A stretch of 16,596 bases of DNA from Dunaliella salina (GCA_002284615.2 MU070104.1:66611-83206); one strand, 5' to 3'; positions 7,524-15,759 are shown, counted from the first letter of the stretch. The notes: generated by a model not told the origin, from the letters alone. Made by a program: numbers and translations.

Positions 7524-8704
7524 TATACTGCCGGACACGTTGAACCCACTTACGAGTATGAGGGATTGCTTGTTTGAGGGAAATGACTAGTCTGGCATGT
7601 TGGGGAAGTGCGGAGGACACCTGGGTGTGGCTCAGGGGGAGCTCTCTGCATCACAAACATGCATTTCATCCATTTGGGCACACCAGTGCATATTTTGAGG
7701 TGGCAAATGTTTCTCTATTACTATTTTAGTAATTAAGGAGCATAAGGTTTGCCCCATACCTGCACTTCTTGGTCACCACTGGGAATGGCCGTTTTTTGAG
7801 GGACCCTGCTCAGGCCTAAACTGCACCAGCGAGTGTTTGGGCAGCCTGCTGGCCATATTGCAAGTGTTTTAGGGTTGTCAGGAGGACCCCTGATGCTCAT
7901 CAAATCTTAATGACACGGACAAGCACGCATAAGCACGGAGGTGTGGCCAGGCCCAGATAGGCCACCTCCGCACCCGCTGTTTGTCCTGGCCGATGCCTGG
8001 GGTTGTCATCATCAACACTGACGCCGTGGTCTGCCATTAAGGGCGCCTGGGAGGAGCTGCTGGGCTCCGCAAAGTTGCTGGAGCTTTAAACTCTGAAAAG
8101 CTTGCTTGTGGGCACACATGATCAAGGTCAACGCAGTTTTGTTGATAATTCTCGCAAACTTTCCCAACCATAATTCTGAATTTGTTTTTAAGCCTGCCCG
8201 CGAAAAGTGGTTGGGTAAGTCCCTTCGAAATAAAATCAAAACAGCGTCTTTTATCTCAAATGACTGGCTGCCCGCAGAACTTGAAAGGAGTTGGCATTTG
8301 AAATCCAGGACACGTCCCAACACTCTGCTGAAGCGCCAAGATTTCATTAAATATTAATAGAAAGCCGTTCCCTGTCGCCATCGCTCCTCTCGGCTGGCTT
8401 TGGAGCATCCCCAGGACAGCCCCCTGCCAGCTCGCATCAGGTGGCCACCAGTGCACTCAGGGACTATCCTGAGGTCCACCTGCAGGCTTGGAGGTGCAGC
8501 TGGAAGATTAGGGCACACAGGGGGTAAGTTTTGCTGGCTGAGCGCGCAAACATGCAGACGTAGCGCGCAGCAGGGTTCACCAAATGGGACCAGCTCAGCG
8601 CTGAAAAATTTGTGTTTTTACTAGCTTCCAGGAGGCGTTCTCAGAATGGGCAGAGGTGACCTGGCTGGCAAAAGGCAGGATATCACACAGGGATTGGGGG
8701 GCTG
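7524..8704. other. spacer between gene copy 1 and the right palindrome arm; no gene seen
   Basis: This is the non-duplicated centre of the inverted repeat downstream of the gene. It has an AT-richer pocket at about 8110-8360 with overlapping short frames on both strands (83 codons plus, 111 codons minus) that I do not believe. There is a small hairpin at 7937-7969 (GGAGGTGTGGCC against GGCCACCTCC). Imperfect 12-base inverted repeats lie at 8159-8170 and 8208-8219 (CTTTCCCAACCA against TGGTTGGGTAAG). No TGTAA poly(A) signal typical of volvocine algae was found just after 7523. Confidence 0.5.
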
Positions 8705-9270
8705 ACCCAAGGGGCCCAAAAGACGTGTCCACCTCCATTTGCTGTGTGCAATCCCAGGGGCATGTTTTGGCAGAGCTATGTGAATGTGCACAGTGGTCTT
8801 TGTGATCCAGCTTGTGCTTCAGGCCTATGTTCTGCCCACTCAATGCTGCACTGCTTGCATTGCTACAACCGACCATTGCAGTTGCGTGGGTGCCTGAGCC
8901 CAGGGTGGACTGTGGGGTTGTGTGGGCAGGGGGCAGGTCTGCTTGCAACTTGCAGAGGTGCCCCTGGCTCTTGGCAGCGTTCCATGCGCGTATTGCTCCG
9001 GGCATGTGCATGTACGGAGCATTGAAATCCTATGTGCAGGCATCTTACTGCAGGCCCCAGCAGCTAGGGGGCAGCATCGCCATCAAGGAACGCACCAGTA
9101 ACCATGTGTGTTTGCATGCACTCCTGAAAGGCTTCAAGCAAGTAAGCAGAACAGTGCGCGCCTGGCCACACACATCTGATGGCAGAGGTTACTCTTTGAG
9201 CCTCGTTTGCCACCAATGAGGCCCAGCCCAGCTCCCTCGAGCTCCCCCTGGCGTTCCCATCATGCTCTAT

Positions 9271-9352
9271 AGCACACATCCATGCATGCAAACGATAGCA
9301 CAGCACACATCCATGCATGCAAACGATAGCACAGCACACATCCACGCATGGG
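9271..9352. repeat. 31-bp minisatellite, 2.6 copies, in place of exon 4
   Basis: Two exact 31-bp units (9271-9301 and 9302-9332) start AGCACACATCCATGCATGCA, and a partial third (9333-9352) ends in the ancestral CGCATGGG. The unit derives from the intron 3 / exon 4 boundary seen once in the left arm (3918-3945). The repeat occupies the place of the first two thirds of exon 4. Confidence 0.95.
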
Positions 9353-9410
9353 CACGTCACATCGTGCCAGTCCCTGCCACAGAGTGCTGCTGCAGCGCAT
9401 GACTCAATTG

Positions 9411-9438
9411 CCATCAATACAGGACCATCAATACAGGA
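9411..9438. repeat. 14-bp exact tandem duplication
   Basis: CCATCAATACAGGA occurs twice in a row (9411-9424 and 9425-9438). The left arm has it once (about 3848-3861 in reverse). It is a private slippage event in the right arm, proving the arms are not the same sequence read twice at this point. Confidence 0.95.
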
Positions 9439-10443
9439 ACAAGCACCGCAGAGGAGGGAGGCATGCTTCTTCCTGGACCGTTGCTGACGCGTAGCAGCTT
9501 TCCCTTATCAAAATCCCGAGGCATGCTGGCCCACTCCCGCAAACTACTTGCGGCTCTGATCCCTTTTTAATGCACACAGCACAGTGGCTCTCAAACAACA
9601 TACCTTGAAGACATCAAAGTAGAAGGTGCGGGCGTCCTCAATGCATTTGACCAGCACACAACCCCGATGCCCGGTGTCACGACCCTTACAAGCAGCAGGA
9701 ACAATGTTGGCTTTGTTTTCGAAATTTAATGTGTGCGTGTGCTTGTCCAACAATGATCATGATCCAGCTGCGGTTCATTCAAAAAAACCTGATCGTCAAA
9801 ATGCTTGCACAGCCCGAGATTCTGGTACGTGCGCTGCCCAGAGAAAGGCTAAGGAGCACGACGCACTTTTGCATTGCACGGACAAAACATGCAGATTTTG
9901 CATCATTGCAAGCAGGCTCAGATACCAACTTTTNTTGNCCTTCNTTCTCCTTCCTCACACCATCTTCTCCAAAGTGTTCTGATGGCCCTAAACAAGCAGG
10001 TGATTGTTCCTTGATGTGGAAGTCCAGCCTCTGTGATGTCAGAGGGGCAGGTGAGGANTCNGACAGAGCCAACAGTTCCCCTCCATCTCCCCCATCTTTG
10101 GGGGCACTACAACAACGAGCTGAGCACTCCCCTTCATGACCATAACCTGCAGCGCTGGTGATCCTAGAGACTGCTGTGTGCTTCCAGTCTTTCCTTGGAA
10201 ATTGTCACCTCAGCGCAAGCTCACCTCCTGCACATAGGNCGGGCGTGCAAGCACGCAACTGCTGCAATGCTGACTTACCACCCTTCAATCTCNTGCACNN
10301 ACCTTGACGCGCCCATGCAGCAGGGTGTCCTCACTATAGTGGCCTCCTGGGATGGCATGGGCTGGCACTAACACCTTCTTGCCTGTGAGCCCAGAGAACA
10401 CCTGGTTCCTGACAGAGTTCCGACGCCTTTTATTGCTGTTCAT

Positions 10444-10768
10444 TCTTTACCAAATACAATAGATAGTGTTTGATGTAAGATTAATCTCTTGCGATCTGAG
10501 AGCGCACAAAAGAATAGAGCGATGACGTTCTCTATTAGTTATTAAGGCCAATAGACCCATAAATGACCTTACAAAACCACAGGCCATGAAGGGGAGGGAA
10601 ATCAGAGCAGTGTCCTTCCNGGAATGTGTGTGCCAAGCCATGGTGTTGGACAGAAATCCATGCTCAATTTGTTAATCCTNAACCCNGGGAAAAACACTCA
10701 ACATGTACCATGCAGTAAAGAGGATCAGAGTTGTAAATCAGAAAAATAAACTGCTGGGTCTTTCCTTA
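10444..10768. repeat. conserved segment upstream of gene copy 2 (right arm)
   Basis: This is the mirror of 2521-2845 with the same N positions (10620, 10680, 10686). The plus strand contains a broken frame with phrases such as KANRPINDL and KTLNMYHAVKRIR that leads toward copy C, so it may be more upstream retroelement sequence. No gene is assigned. Confidence 0.4.
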
Positions 10769-12820
10769 ATGTGCGCTTTGGGAAGGCCCGCATGGCTCAT
10801 CTCTTGTTGGTATGGATGGCTGCAATAACGAGAGACTTCAGGAACAGGAAATTCGAGTCCCCGATCAGGGTTCTCATGAAAACGTTAACACAACACGAGG
10901 CAATTCTGATAGGGTATTCCATAATGGTATGTACATATTAGTATATTGGCTCCTCAGCCCACCACCAAAGCCGCCCAGATGCTATCTTTGTGCGTTCAAT
11001 CCCAGGCCGACCAGTCCACCTTGATTCCTCTAAGATCCCTGACCATGACAGGGACATCCACTTTGTTCGATGAAAATTATGTCCTGACACCAACCCCTTC
11101 ATCACCTTTGGACGGGCAGCAGCTCAACATTCTCACGTGGAGGACATGGGCATACACAGATGGCAGCTTCCTTGTCCAGAACGGCAACGAGAAATTGGGG
11201 CAGGCATCTACTGCCCACTTCCTGACATGAAAATGTTCGTAGAACTTAACGGCGCTGGGATTACTTAATCCATTTGGCGAGCTGAGTTGGCAGCAGTTGC
11301 TGCTGCGACCACCACCAAATATGCAAACATTGCATCAGACAGCCTCACCTCTTTCAATCAATTTCGTAAACATCTTTACCCTGAGAAACACCTGAGGCAT
11401 ATCCAAAGGAGACGTCCTTAAAATGACTTCAGTTCTCATTAGCAACTCTCATACCAATATTCAATTTACAAAAATATGTGTCATGCTGGCACCACTGGAA
11501 ATGAATGTGCAGATGTTATTGCAAATTATCAGGCAAATCAAGGCAACAACTGTGTGGCAGACACCAAGATCCCCAGTGCAGGTCCTGGCGGAAATCCATA
11601 CACACATAGTTTTTGGTCAGCCAAGGAAGAAACATGAGTCCTTGCTGCAGGTGTATCTACAGGTCCCCCACCTGCCCTTAAGTTTACCCATCTCCCCAAT
11701 CTTCAAGATGCTCTTAAATACCACATGCATACTAAACACTGACTTGGATATGCCAATGCCAAAACAGGTTGCTACTCTTACAATCAAAACTTATTATTGC
11801 ATGCAGATAACAAAGTTAGCGATGCTTTCAGGAATATGTCATGTACATCCACTCCCATGAAGCATACCATCCTGCAGTCTCGCACAGGCACCCTCTATAT
11901 TCAAAAACGTGCAGTCCGCTTTAAAAGGTTTACTGACCCAACGTGCCCTCTCCCAGGCTGCCATCAGCTGGACAACGCACTGCACATGCTCTCAGGCTGC
12001 CAGGACCATTCCATCTTTAACATGAAAACTGAATCCCATAACACTGCAGGCAGAATGATTACAAAAGCACTCAGCAAAAGCCCTATAGGAGCAGGCCTGG
12101 TCTACACAGATATAGGAAGCGAATTTGAGCTTGCACAACACGACCTCCAACTCCTTACACAAGCCTCAAACAGCTATACCTACTCCTTCCCTCCCTCCCT
12201 CAGAAACTTCAAGAGAGGAAAAGACTCAAGTCGACCAGATGCTATTTTGATTAACCCATTAAATACCAAACCTACTCCCATCACATCACGCTTGGCGCAG
12301 CTCCACACGGCAGACCACCAGAACTAGCCACGTGAGGCAACCCCATGAACTAGATGCAAACGAATGCCTTGTGTACCTGATAGAAACAAAGTAATGTGAA
12401 GACACAAGGCCAGAGCACCAATTGAACGCAGCAAAGCAGCAGCATGCAGACCTTTGTAAACTTACTAGCGCTATACAGCTGTTACAATTCGCCCTACTCT
12501 CCTAGGTGTTGGTGGAACTGTTTGAACTGAGCATACCCTGAAGCAATTCAAACATTTAGGATTGGATCACCAACGTGTCACTGAGCTTGCTCAACAACTT
12601 CACGCTCATTCTGTTCGACATGCCCAAAAAATAGTTTCAATGCGTCGCGCTATCAAAAACAAAATACTTCCCCCAGATTCTAGATCCAGGTGCTTCTAGT
12701 AACCCTCCAGATCCCCATTAGCCTGTCCTGACCATATCTTGTGGTGGAGGGGTTTCATAGCTCTTGATGAGCCAATGTGTCTCCTTTTCCTTAATTGATA
12801 CAGGAGAGTTTTTTCTCTTT
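10769..12820 (+). mobile_element. non-LTR retrotransposon fragment, copy C (RNase H, CCHC, PD-(D/E)xK nuclease, 3' end)
   Basis: This is the most complete copy. In order it has: an upstream linker (MDGCNNERLQEQEIRVPDQG at 10812); RNase H with AYTDGS (about 11151), AELAAVAAA and IASDSL (about 11280-11350); the broken CHAGTTGNECAD (about 11471); a linker with in-frame TGA at 11635 and 11740; the zinc motif CPLPGC...ALHMLSGC (11944-12000); TESHN; RPDA (12232-12243); and LIETK (12377-12391), the Glu-x-Lys half of the nuclease active site, followed by a TAA. Then come LNAAKQQHADLCKL and VTIRPTLLGVGGTV, ending at TAG 12697-12699. A probable 3' UTR follows to about 12820. Frameshifts lie between RPDA and LIETK and near 12465, so it is dead. 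Elements of this kind insert by target-primed reverse transcription. The 5' part (reverse transcriptase) is missing, as expected for 5' truncation. Confidence 0.85.
11797..12327 (+). pseudogene. CCHC and RPD part of restriction-like endonuclease, copy C
   Basis: This open stretch has 176 codons. It holds KHTILQSRTGTLY, then Cys-x4-Cys-x7-His-x4-Cys, then SHN, then GLVYTDIGSEFELAQHDLQL, then SSRPDAILINPLN. The Asp of RPDA is the first catalytic residue of a PD-(D/E)xK nuclease. The frame ends at TAG 12325-12327 in a region where the family should continue to the Glu-x-Lys motif, which is found in another frame at 12383-12391. The matching region of copy A has the same order, so the architecture is a family trait. 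Confidence 0.8.
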
Positions 12821-12829
12821 TGCTCACAC

Positions 12830-13022
12830 AGTATCCAGACTTAAATCTGCAGCTCGAGAAATTTAAACAGGAATGACAAAGTGACTCTGCATATCATCTT
12901 CATTGGTGTGGCTGGTACTGTTTACAACGGATACACAATCAAACCTCTTATGGACCTGGGTCTTACCAAGCACAAAATTTGACATCCGTCATTAACACCA
13001 GACATGCTCTTCATTCTCAGGC
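12830..13022 (+). mobile_element. tail of a second retroelement family (restriction-like endonuclease C-terminus)
   Basis: From 12869 the frame reads RNDKVTLHIIFIGVAGTVY then TIKPLMDLGLTKHK, stops at TGA, and continues in another frame as TSVINTRHALHSQ (about 12983-13021). It parallels copy C's VTIRPTLLGVGGTV...LKQFKHLGL but is clearly a different family. It abuts the third gene copy at about 13022, with no 3' UTR visible. It cannot make a protein. Confidence 0.65.
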
Positions 13023-13023
13023 C

Positions 13024-13590
13024 AGCAGCTTTCCCTGATCAGAACCCCGTGGCATGCTGGCCTGTTTCCCCGAGCTGTTTATGGCTCTGATCACTACATG
13101 CACACAGCACAGTGGCTCTGAAACCATGCCTTGTCGACGTCAAAGTAGGAAAGGTGTGGGCATCCTCGATGCATTCCACCAGCACGCACCCCCTTCACAC
13201 GCTGTCCTCCAGGATTTCCTGAAGACCTGAAACATGCAGGTGATCGTCCCTTGATATGGTAGTCCACTCTTGGTGAAACAGGGGCAGGTGGGGAGTCCAA
13301 CCGAGCCAACAGTCCCCTCCATCTCCCCCATCTCTGGGGGCACTGCACCAAATACTGGGCGCTCCCTTCACGACCATACCCCGCAGTGCTGGTGATCCAA
13401 CAGACTCTTCTGTGCTTTTGGACAGGCTGCTATGCTCTTTAATGGGCTGCTGTGCTTTTGGGCAGCGTGCTGCTTGCCAACTTATCACCTTCATCTGTGC
13501 ACCCACCTTGACGCACCTGTGCAGCAGGGTGTTCCCACTAGAATGGCCTCCTGGAATGGCATGGGCTGGCGCTAGCACTCCATGGCCTGG
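13024..13590 (-). pseudogene. third, older copy of the split gene, truncated at both ends (gene copy 3)
   Basis: On the minus strand it contains part of exon 1 (VLAPAHAIPGGHSSGNTLLH, about 13580-13510), an open exon 2 (YGREGSAQYLVQCPQRWG ... VDYHIKGRSPACF, about 13380-13215), exon 3 with a frameshift (about 13195-13130) and part of intron 3 (to 13024). It is more diverged from both arms than they are from each other. About 285 bases that separate exons 2 and 3 in the arms (3336-3620) are absent. The exon 2 acceptor AG is changed to GG and the exon 3 donor GT to GC. It ends where the second retroelement fragment begins. It is useful as an outgroup: it shows the exon 2 frame before the lesions shared by the arms. 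Confidence 0.75.
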
Positions 13591-13655
13591 AGTGCAAGGA
13601 GCTGCTGCTGCCCAACTGCTTGTGCACCCACCAGCGGCTACACCCAATTGGCAAT

Positions 13656-13788
13656 CGCTTTACCCTTCCATATGGGCCTGCGAGCATATGGGTTAGCATG
13701 CAAGAGCAAGAAGAGCTGCTTTGCTCCTGTCTCCTTCCTTACGATCCTGCGCGCATGCGCGGGTTCATGCAGGAGCAAGAAGAGCTGC
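13656..13788 (+). repeat. in-frame 69-bp tandem duplication (23 codons)
   Basis: LPYGPASIWVSMQEQEELL and LPYDPARMRGFMQEQEELR are encoded 69 bases apart. The GAGCAAGAAGAGCTGC part is exact. The second copy includes the acceptor-like TTCATGCAG just before 13773; the first has GCATGCAAG instead. Either the protein has a duplicated segment, or a 3' splice site region was duplicated and only one copy is used. Confidence 0.8.
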
Positions 13789-13977
13789 GGCGCCTGCAGG
13801 AGCAGCCCCCCTATTTCATGTGCCCACACCACTGGCGGCCGCATGATGCTGCCCTGGGCATCGACCGCAGCCTGCCGCCCAACCTGCCGTGGTGGGACCA
13901 GCCCCAGCTGTGGGGCGAGCAGCAGCAGACAGACCTGCAAGCTGAGTTTGAGCAGGCCATGGGCGTGGGTGTCGCCG
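13773..13977 (+). CDS. exon of an unrecognised gene
   Basis: A pyrimidine-rich run and CATGCAG precede 13773, and GTGCGT follows 13977. In between is a GC-rich frame of 68 codons with strong CTG/GCC/CAG bias: EQEELRRLQEQ (charged helix), PPYFMCPHHWRPHDAALGID, LPPNLPWWDQPQLWGEQQQ, then LQAEFEQAMG. If the donor is not used, the frame ends at TGA 13983-13985, so this may instead be a last exon. The frame is also open upstream to about 13560 (LECKELLLPNCLCTHQRLHP), overlapping the third gene copy on the other strand. I do not recognise the family; the Trp/Pro/His-rich stretch looks structured. No partner exon is firmly placed. Confidence 0.5.
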
Positions 13978-13985
13978 GTGCGTGA

Positions 13986-14796
13986 TGATTCGCAGTACTC
14001 AAAATATGCTCTAGAACATATCTCCTTAAAAATCTACCAGTTGGGTATAGCCCTTTTCTTGTTTTCTATCCAACGGAAAATTCCTTGCATTTGTTACAGT
14101 TGTCACAGGTCATTGGTGCACAAGTGTTGAGCAGCGGATGCTGCATGCTGGACGTGATGCACCCTTGCACATGCAAGGTTACACAAGATTAAAAGTGCGT
14201 GCGCACGCGAGCCATCGATCACTGACCTATTTGCGTGGCTCCCTCACTTTCAGGGAAAATGCTTTGGACGGAGTGTTGTGCAAATTATGTGTGGCTGTGT
14301 AGGTACTTGCATCAAAGGACGATCTGGTTCTGTGTACCCCACCGTAGACGCCCAAGGATGTGTGAATGAGGGACCACCTGTGGCAGCACAGGCCATGTGA
14401 GGCATGCGCTCATGGGCCCAGTACCTTCCCAAGCTTGCGTACTCACATGCCTAGCTCCAGCACTTCTTGCTGAGCCTGCGTCCTGTTGCACAAAAAATTA
14501 AATTTACACGCATGCATTGCCAGGGACTGACTATCCCTCTTGTTGTTTAGGGGGCTCCTGCCATTACCAGCTCTGCACAAGATCTCATGCCTCTACCTTT
14601 GGCATGAGTGAACACCTGATGTGTACCCTGCACAGTTGCAGCACAGACCCATCACCACAACTCGCAGGCTGTCATTTGGTGCACCTTTGGCGCTGGGTGA
14701 GTTGGCTGCACGCGACATCACTCACCACGATGCCTGCGTGCACTGTCAGGCCAGCCATCAAGGGTTGAGTACTTACCCCAGTACAACCAGCCAAAT
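13986..14796. other. no gene seen
   Basis: Short open frames on both strands (for example 14517-14768 plus, 14250-14432 minus) lack splice context, compositional bias or copies elsewhere. The region just after 13985 is AT-richer and could be an intron or 3' flank of the preceding exon. There is a TGTTACAG at about 14093. Confidence 0.4.
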
Positions 14797-14846
14797 CTGA
14801 GTATGCACCTTTGTGTGGACCTTTCTGAGCATCCCTGCATACTCAG
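14797..14846. other. perfect 11-bp stem hairpin
   Basis: CTGAGTATGCA (14797-14807) and TGCATACTCAG (14836-14846) are exact reverse complements around a 28-base loop. It ends 10 bases before the G15 tract. Function is unknown; it could be an RNA hairpin or a chance inverted repeat. Confidence 0.7.
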
Positions 14847-14855
14847 TTTGTGCTT

Positions 14856-14870
14856 GGGGGGGGGGGGGGG
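14856..14870. repeat. poly-G tract, 15 G
   Basis: An uninterrupted run of 15 G lies on the plus strand. It can form a G-quadruplex and is a common site of length error in sequencing. Confidence 0.95.
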
Positions 14871-14972
14871 CAGGGTGTGAGGCCAGGAAACAGGCGGAAT
14901 CCCTGCCAGAATGGGGTTTCCAGGGAGTCGTCCCCCGGCTGACCTGACCGGTGATGGCTAGACACTTCGTCG

Positions 14973-15443
14973 TCAGGGGCACATCCTTGGGGTCCTGGGG
15001 GGCTGGTGCGGGGGTCTAGGAAATTGCCCAATTTCGCCAGGGAACTGATGAGTCAGGATCATGGAGTACACTACACCATCTGCTGCTGCGACAGTTTTGC
15101 CTGGGTAAGATAAATAGAAAATTTTATCTACGCCAATTAAAATGTGCATTGGCTGCAAATTTAGAGCCCCCATGTAAGTCGGATTGGCTAAACTCATTAT
15201 AAGGTGCAAAAACGTGCATCCATCAATTGAGCATACGCTCAGGCGTGTTGACCAGAGCCTGGTGTTTGTCAAATGCTCAGCTGTCACTGCCTGCCAGGAG
15301 CCGCCTGTGCACCTGGGCCCCCAAACCGAGCAGAACATGCTTGAGTAACTTACTGAACAAGACCCCATACTCAGATTGTGGCCAGATGTTGCGCTTGCCT
15401 GATTTCCAGTCTTGCACCAGTTTTGTTTGGCAAAAGGGCTCAT
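14973..15443 (-). pseudogene. open frame with weak resemblance to a DDE transposase
   Basis: A 156-codon minus-strand frame in a region with no other gene. The part at about 15240-15020 reads VCSIDGCTFLHLI, then NPTYMGALNLQPMHILIGVD, then FYLSYPG...ADGVVYS. In PIF/Harbinger-type (DDE_Tnp_4) transposases the order is an IDG motif, a Tyr and Asn-x-Gln segment, then a YPG-S-x-HD segment, which this loosely follows. The first half of the frame shows nothing. No terminal inverted repeats or flanking duplication were found. It may be a relic or chance. Confidence 0.2.
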
Positions 15444-15471
15444 GCTCTACGTGCCTTGGGGCCAGTTTTCA

Positions 15472-15490
15472 CCCCCCCCCCCCCTTTTTT
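15472..15490. repeat. poly-C tract (13 C) followed by 6 T
   Basis: 13 C at 15472-15484 then TTTTTT to 15490. The pyrimidine-only run could serve as a splice polypyrimidine tract or form an i-motif, but no nearby exon was identified. Confidence 0.95.
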
Positions 15491-15759
15491 CTCTGATGGA
15501 TCAGGCTTGACACAAAACTTACCTGGAAGTCAGAATATTGGGGAGATTTGGTCAATACGTGCATTTTGGCACCCATTTTGCAGGGAAAGGCGAAATTTCC
15601 TGAAATGCCTCAAAAATTGCCCCTGGCTCACCTGCAACGCCTCGTTTTGCTGCAGAATCATTGTCTGCACCTGTTGAAACTATTCTGCAAACTCAACTCG
15701 CTTGAATTCCTGCCGGGAATGAACTCCTCACATTTTGGCAAATGCATGGCTGGGCTGAC
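15491..15759. other. no gene seen before the minisatellite
   Basis: Open frames from 15378 and 15548 run through this region into the minisatellite, which changes frame each unit, so they are not credible genes. The sequence is moderately AT-rich with several ATTTTG and TGCA words, similar to the repeat unit that follows. Confidence 0.4.

Larger units (their letters stand above)
8705..10443 (-). pseudogene. inverted, truncated copy of the split gene (gene copy 2)
   Basis: On the minus strand this runs from the ATG at 10443 through exon 1 (10443-10303), damaged exon 2 (about 10146-9990), exon 3 (about 9685-9605), a truncated exon 4 and the first 40 bases of exon 5 (ending about 8705). Exon 1 differs from the left copy by two bases in the Lys/Arg run. 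Exon 2 carries the same frame lesions as the left arm. Most of exon 4 is missing; what remains (NARGSSRELGWASLVANEA, about 9258-9190) is in frame, but its donor GT is now AT. The long Gln/His exon is absent. The exon 1 donor is followed by N at 10300, 10299 and 10293. It is a clear pseudogene and half of the large inverted repeat. Confidence 0.8.
8705..11865 (-). repeat. right arm of large imperfect palindrome
   Basis: This is the reverse complement of 1427-4545. It contains gene copy 2 and the first half of retroelement copy C. Private changes include the 31-bp minisatellite, the 14-bp duplication and the loss of most of exon 4. The inner end stops about 45 bases inside the exon 5 homology. 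The outer end stops in the middle of the retroelement, where the left arm switches to copy A. Confidence 0.9.

Noticed and set aside
8012..8357. Overlapping frames of 111 codons (minus) and 83 codons (plus) in the AT-richer spacer
   Set aside because: Neither has a known motif, a partner exon or the GC-rich codon style of the exons in this window.
8595..9219. Frames of 93-138 codons in the inner right arm as separate genes
   Set aside because: The region aligns in reverse with intron 4 and the start of exon 5 of gene copy 1, so these are frames in pseudogene intron.
9271..9352. CRISPR-like array
   Set aside because: Only two and a half head-to-tail units with no spacers, in a eukaryotic context; it is a simple minisatellite.
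14856..15484. G15 and C13 tracts as ends of another inverted repeat or transposon
   Set aside because: Sequences flanking the two tracts are not complementary or related beyond the homopolymers.
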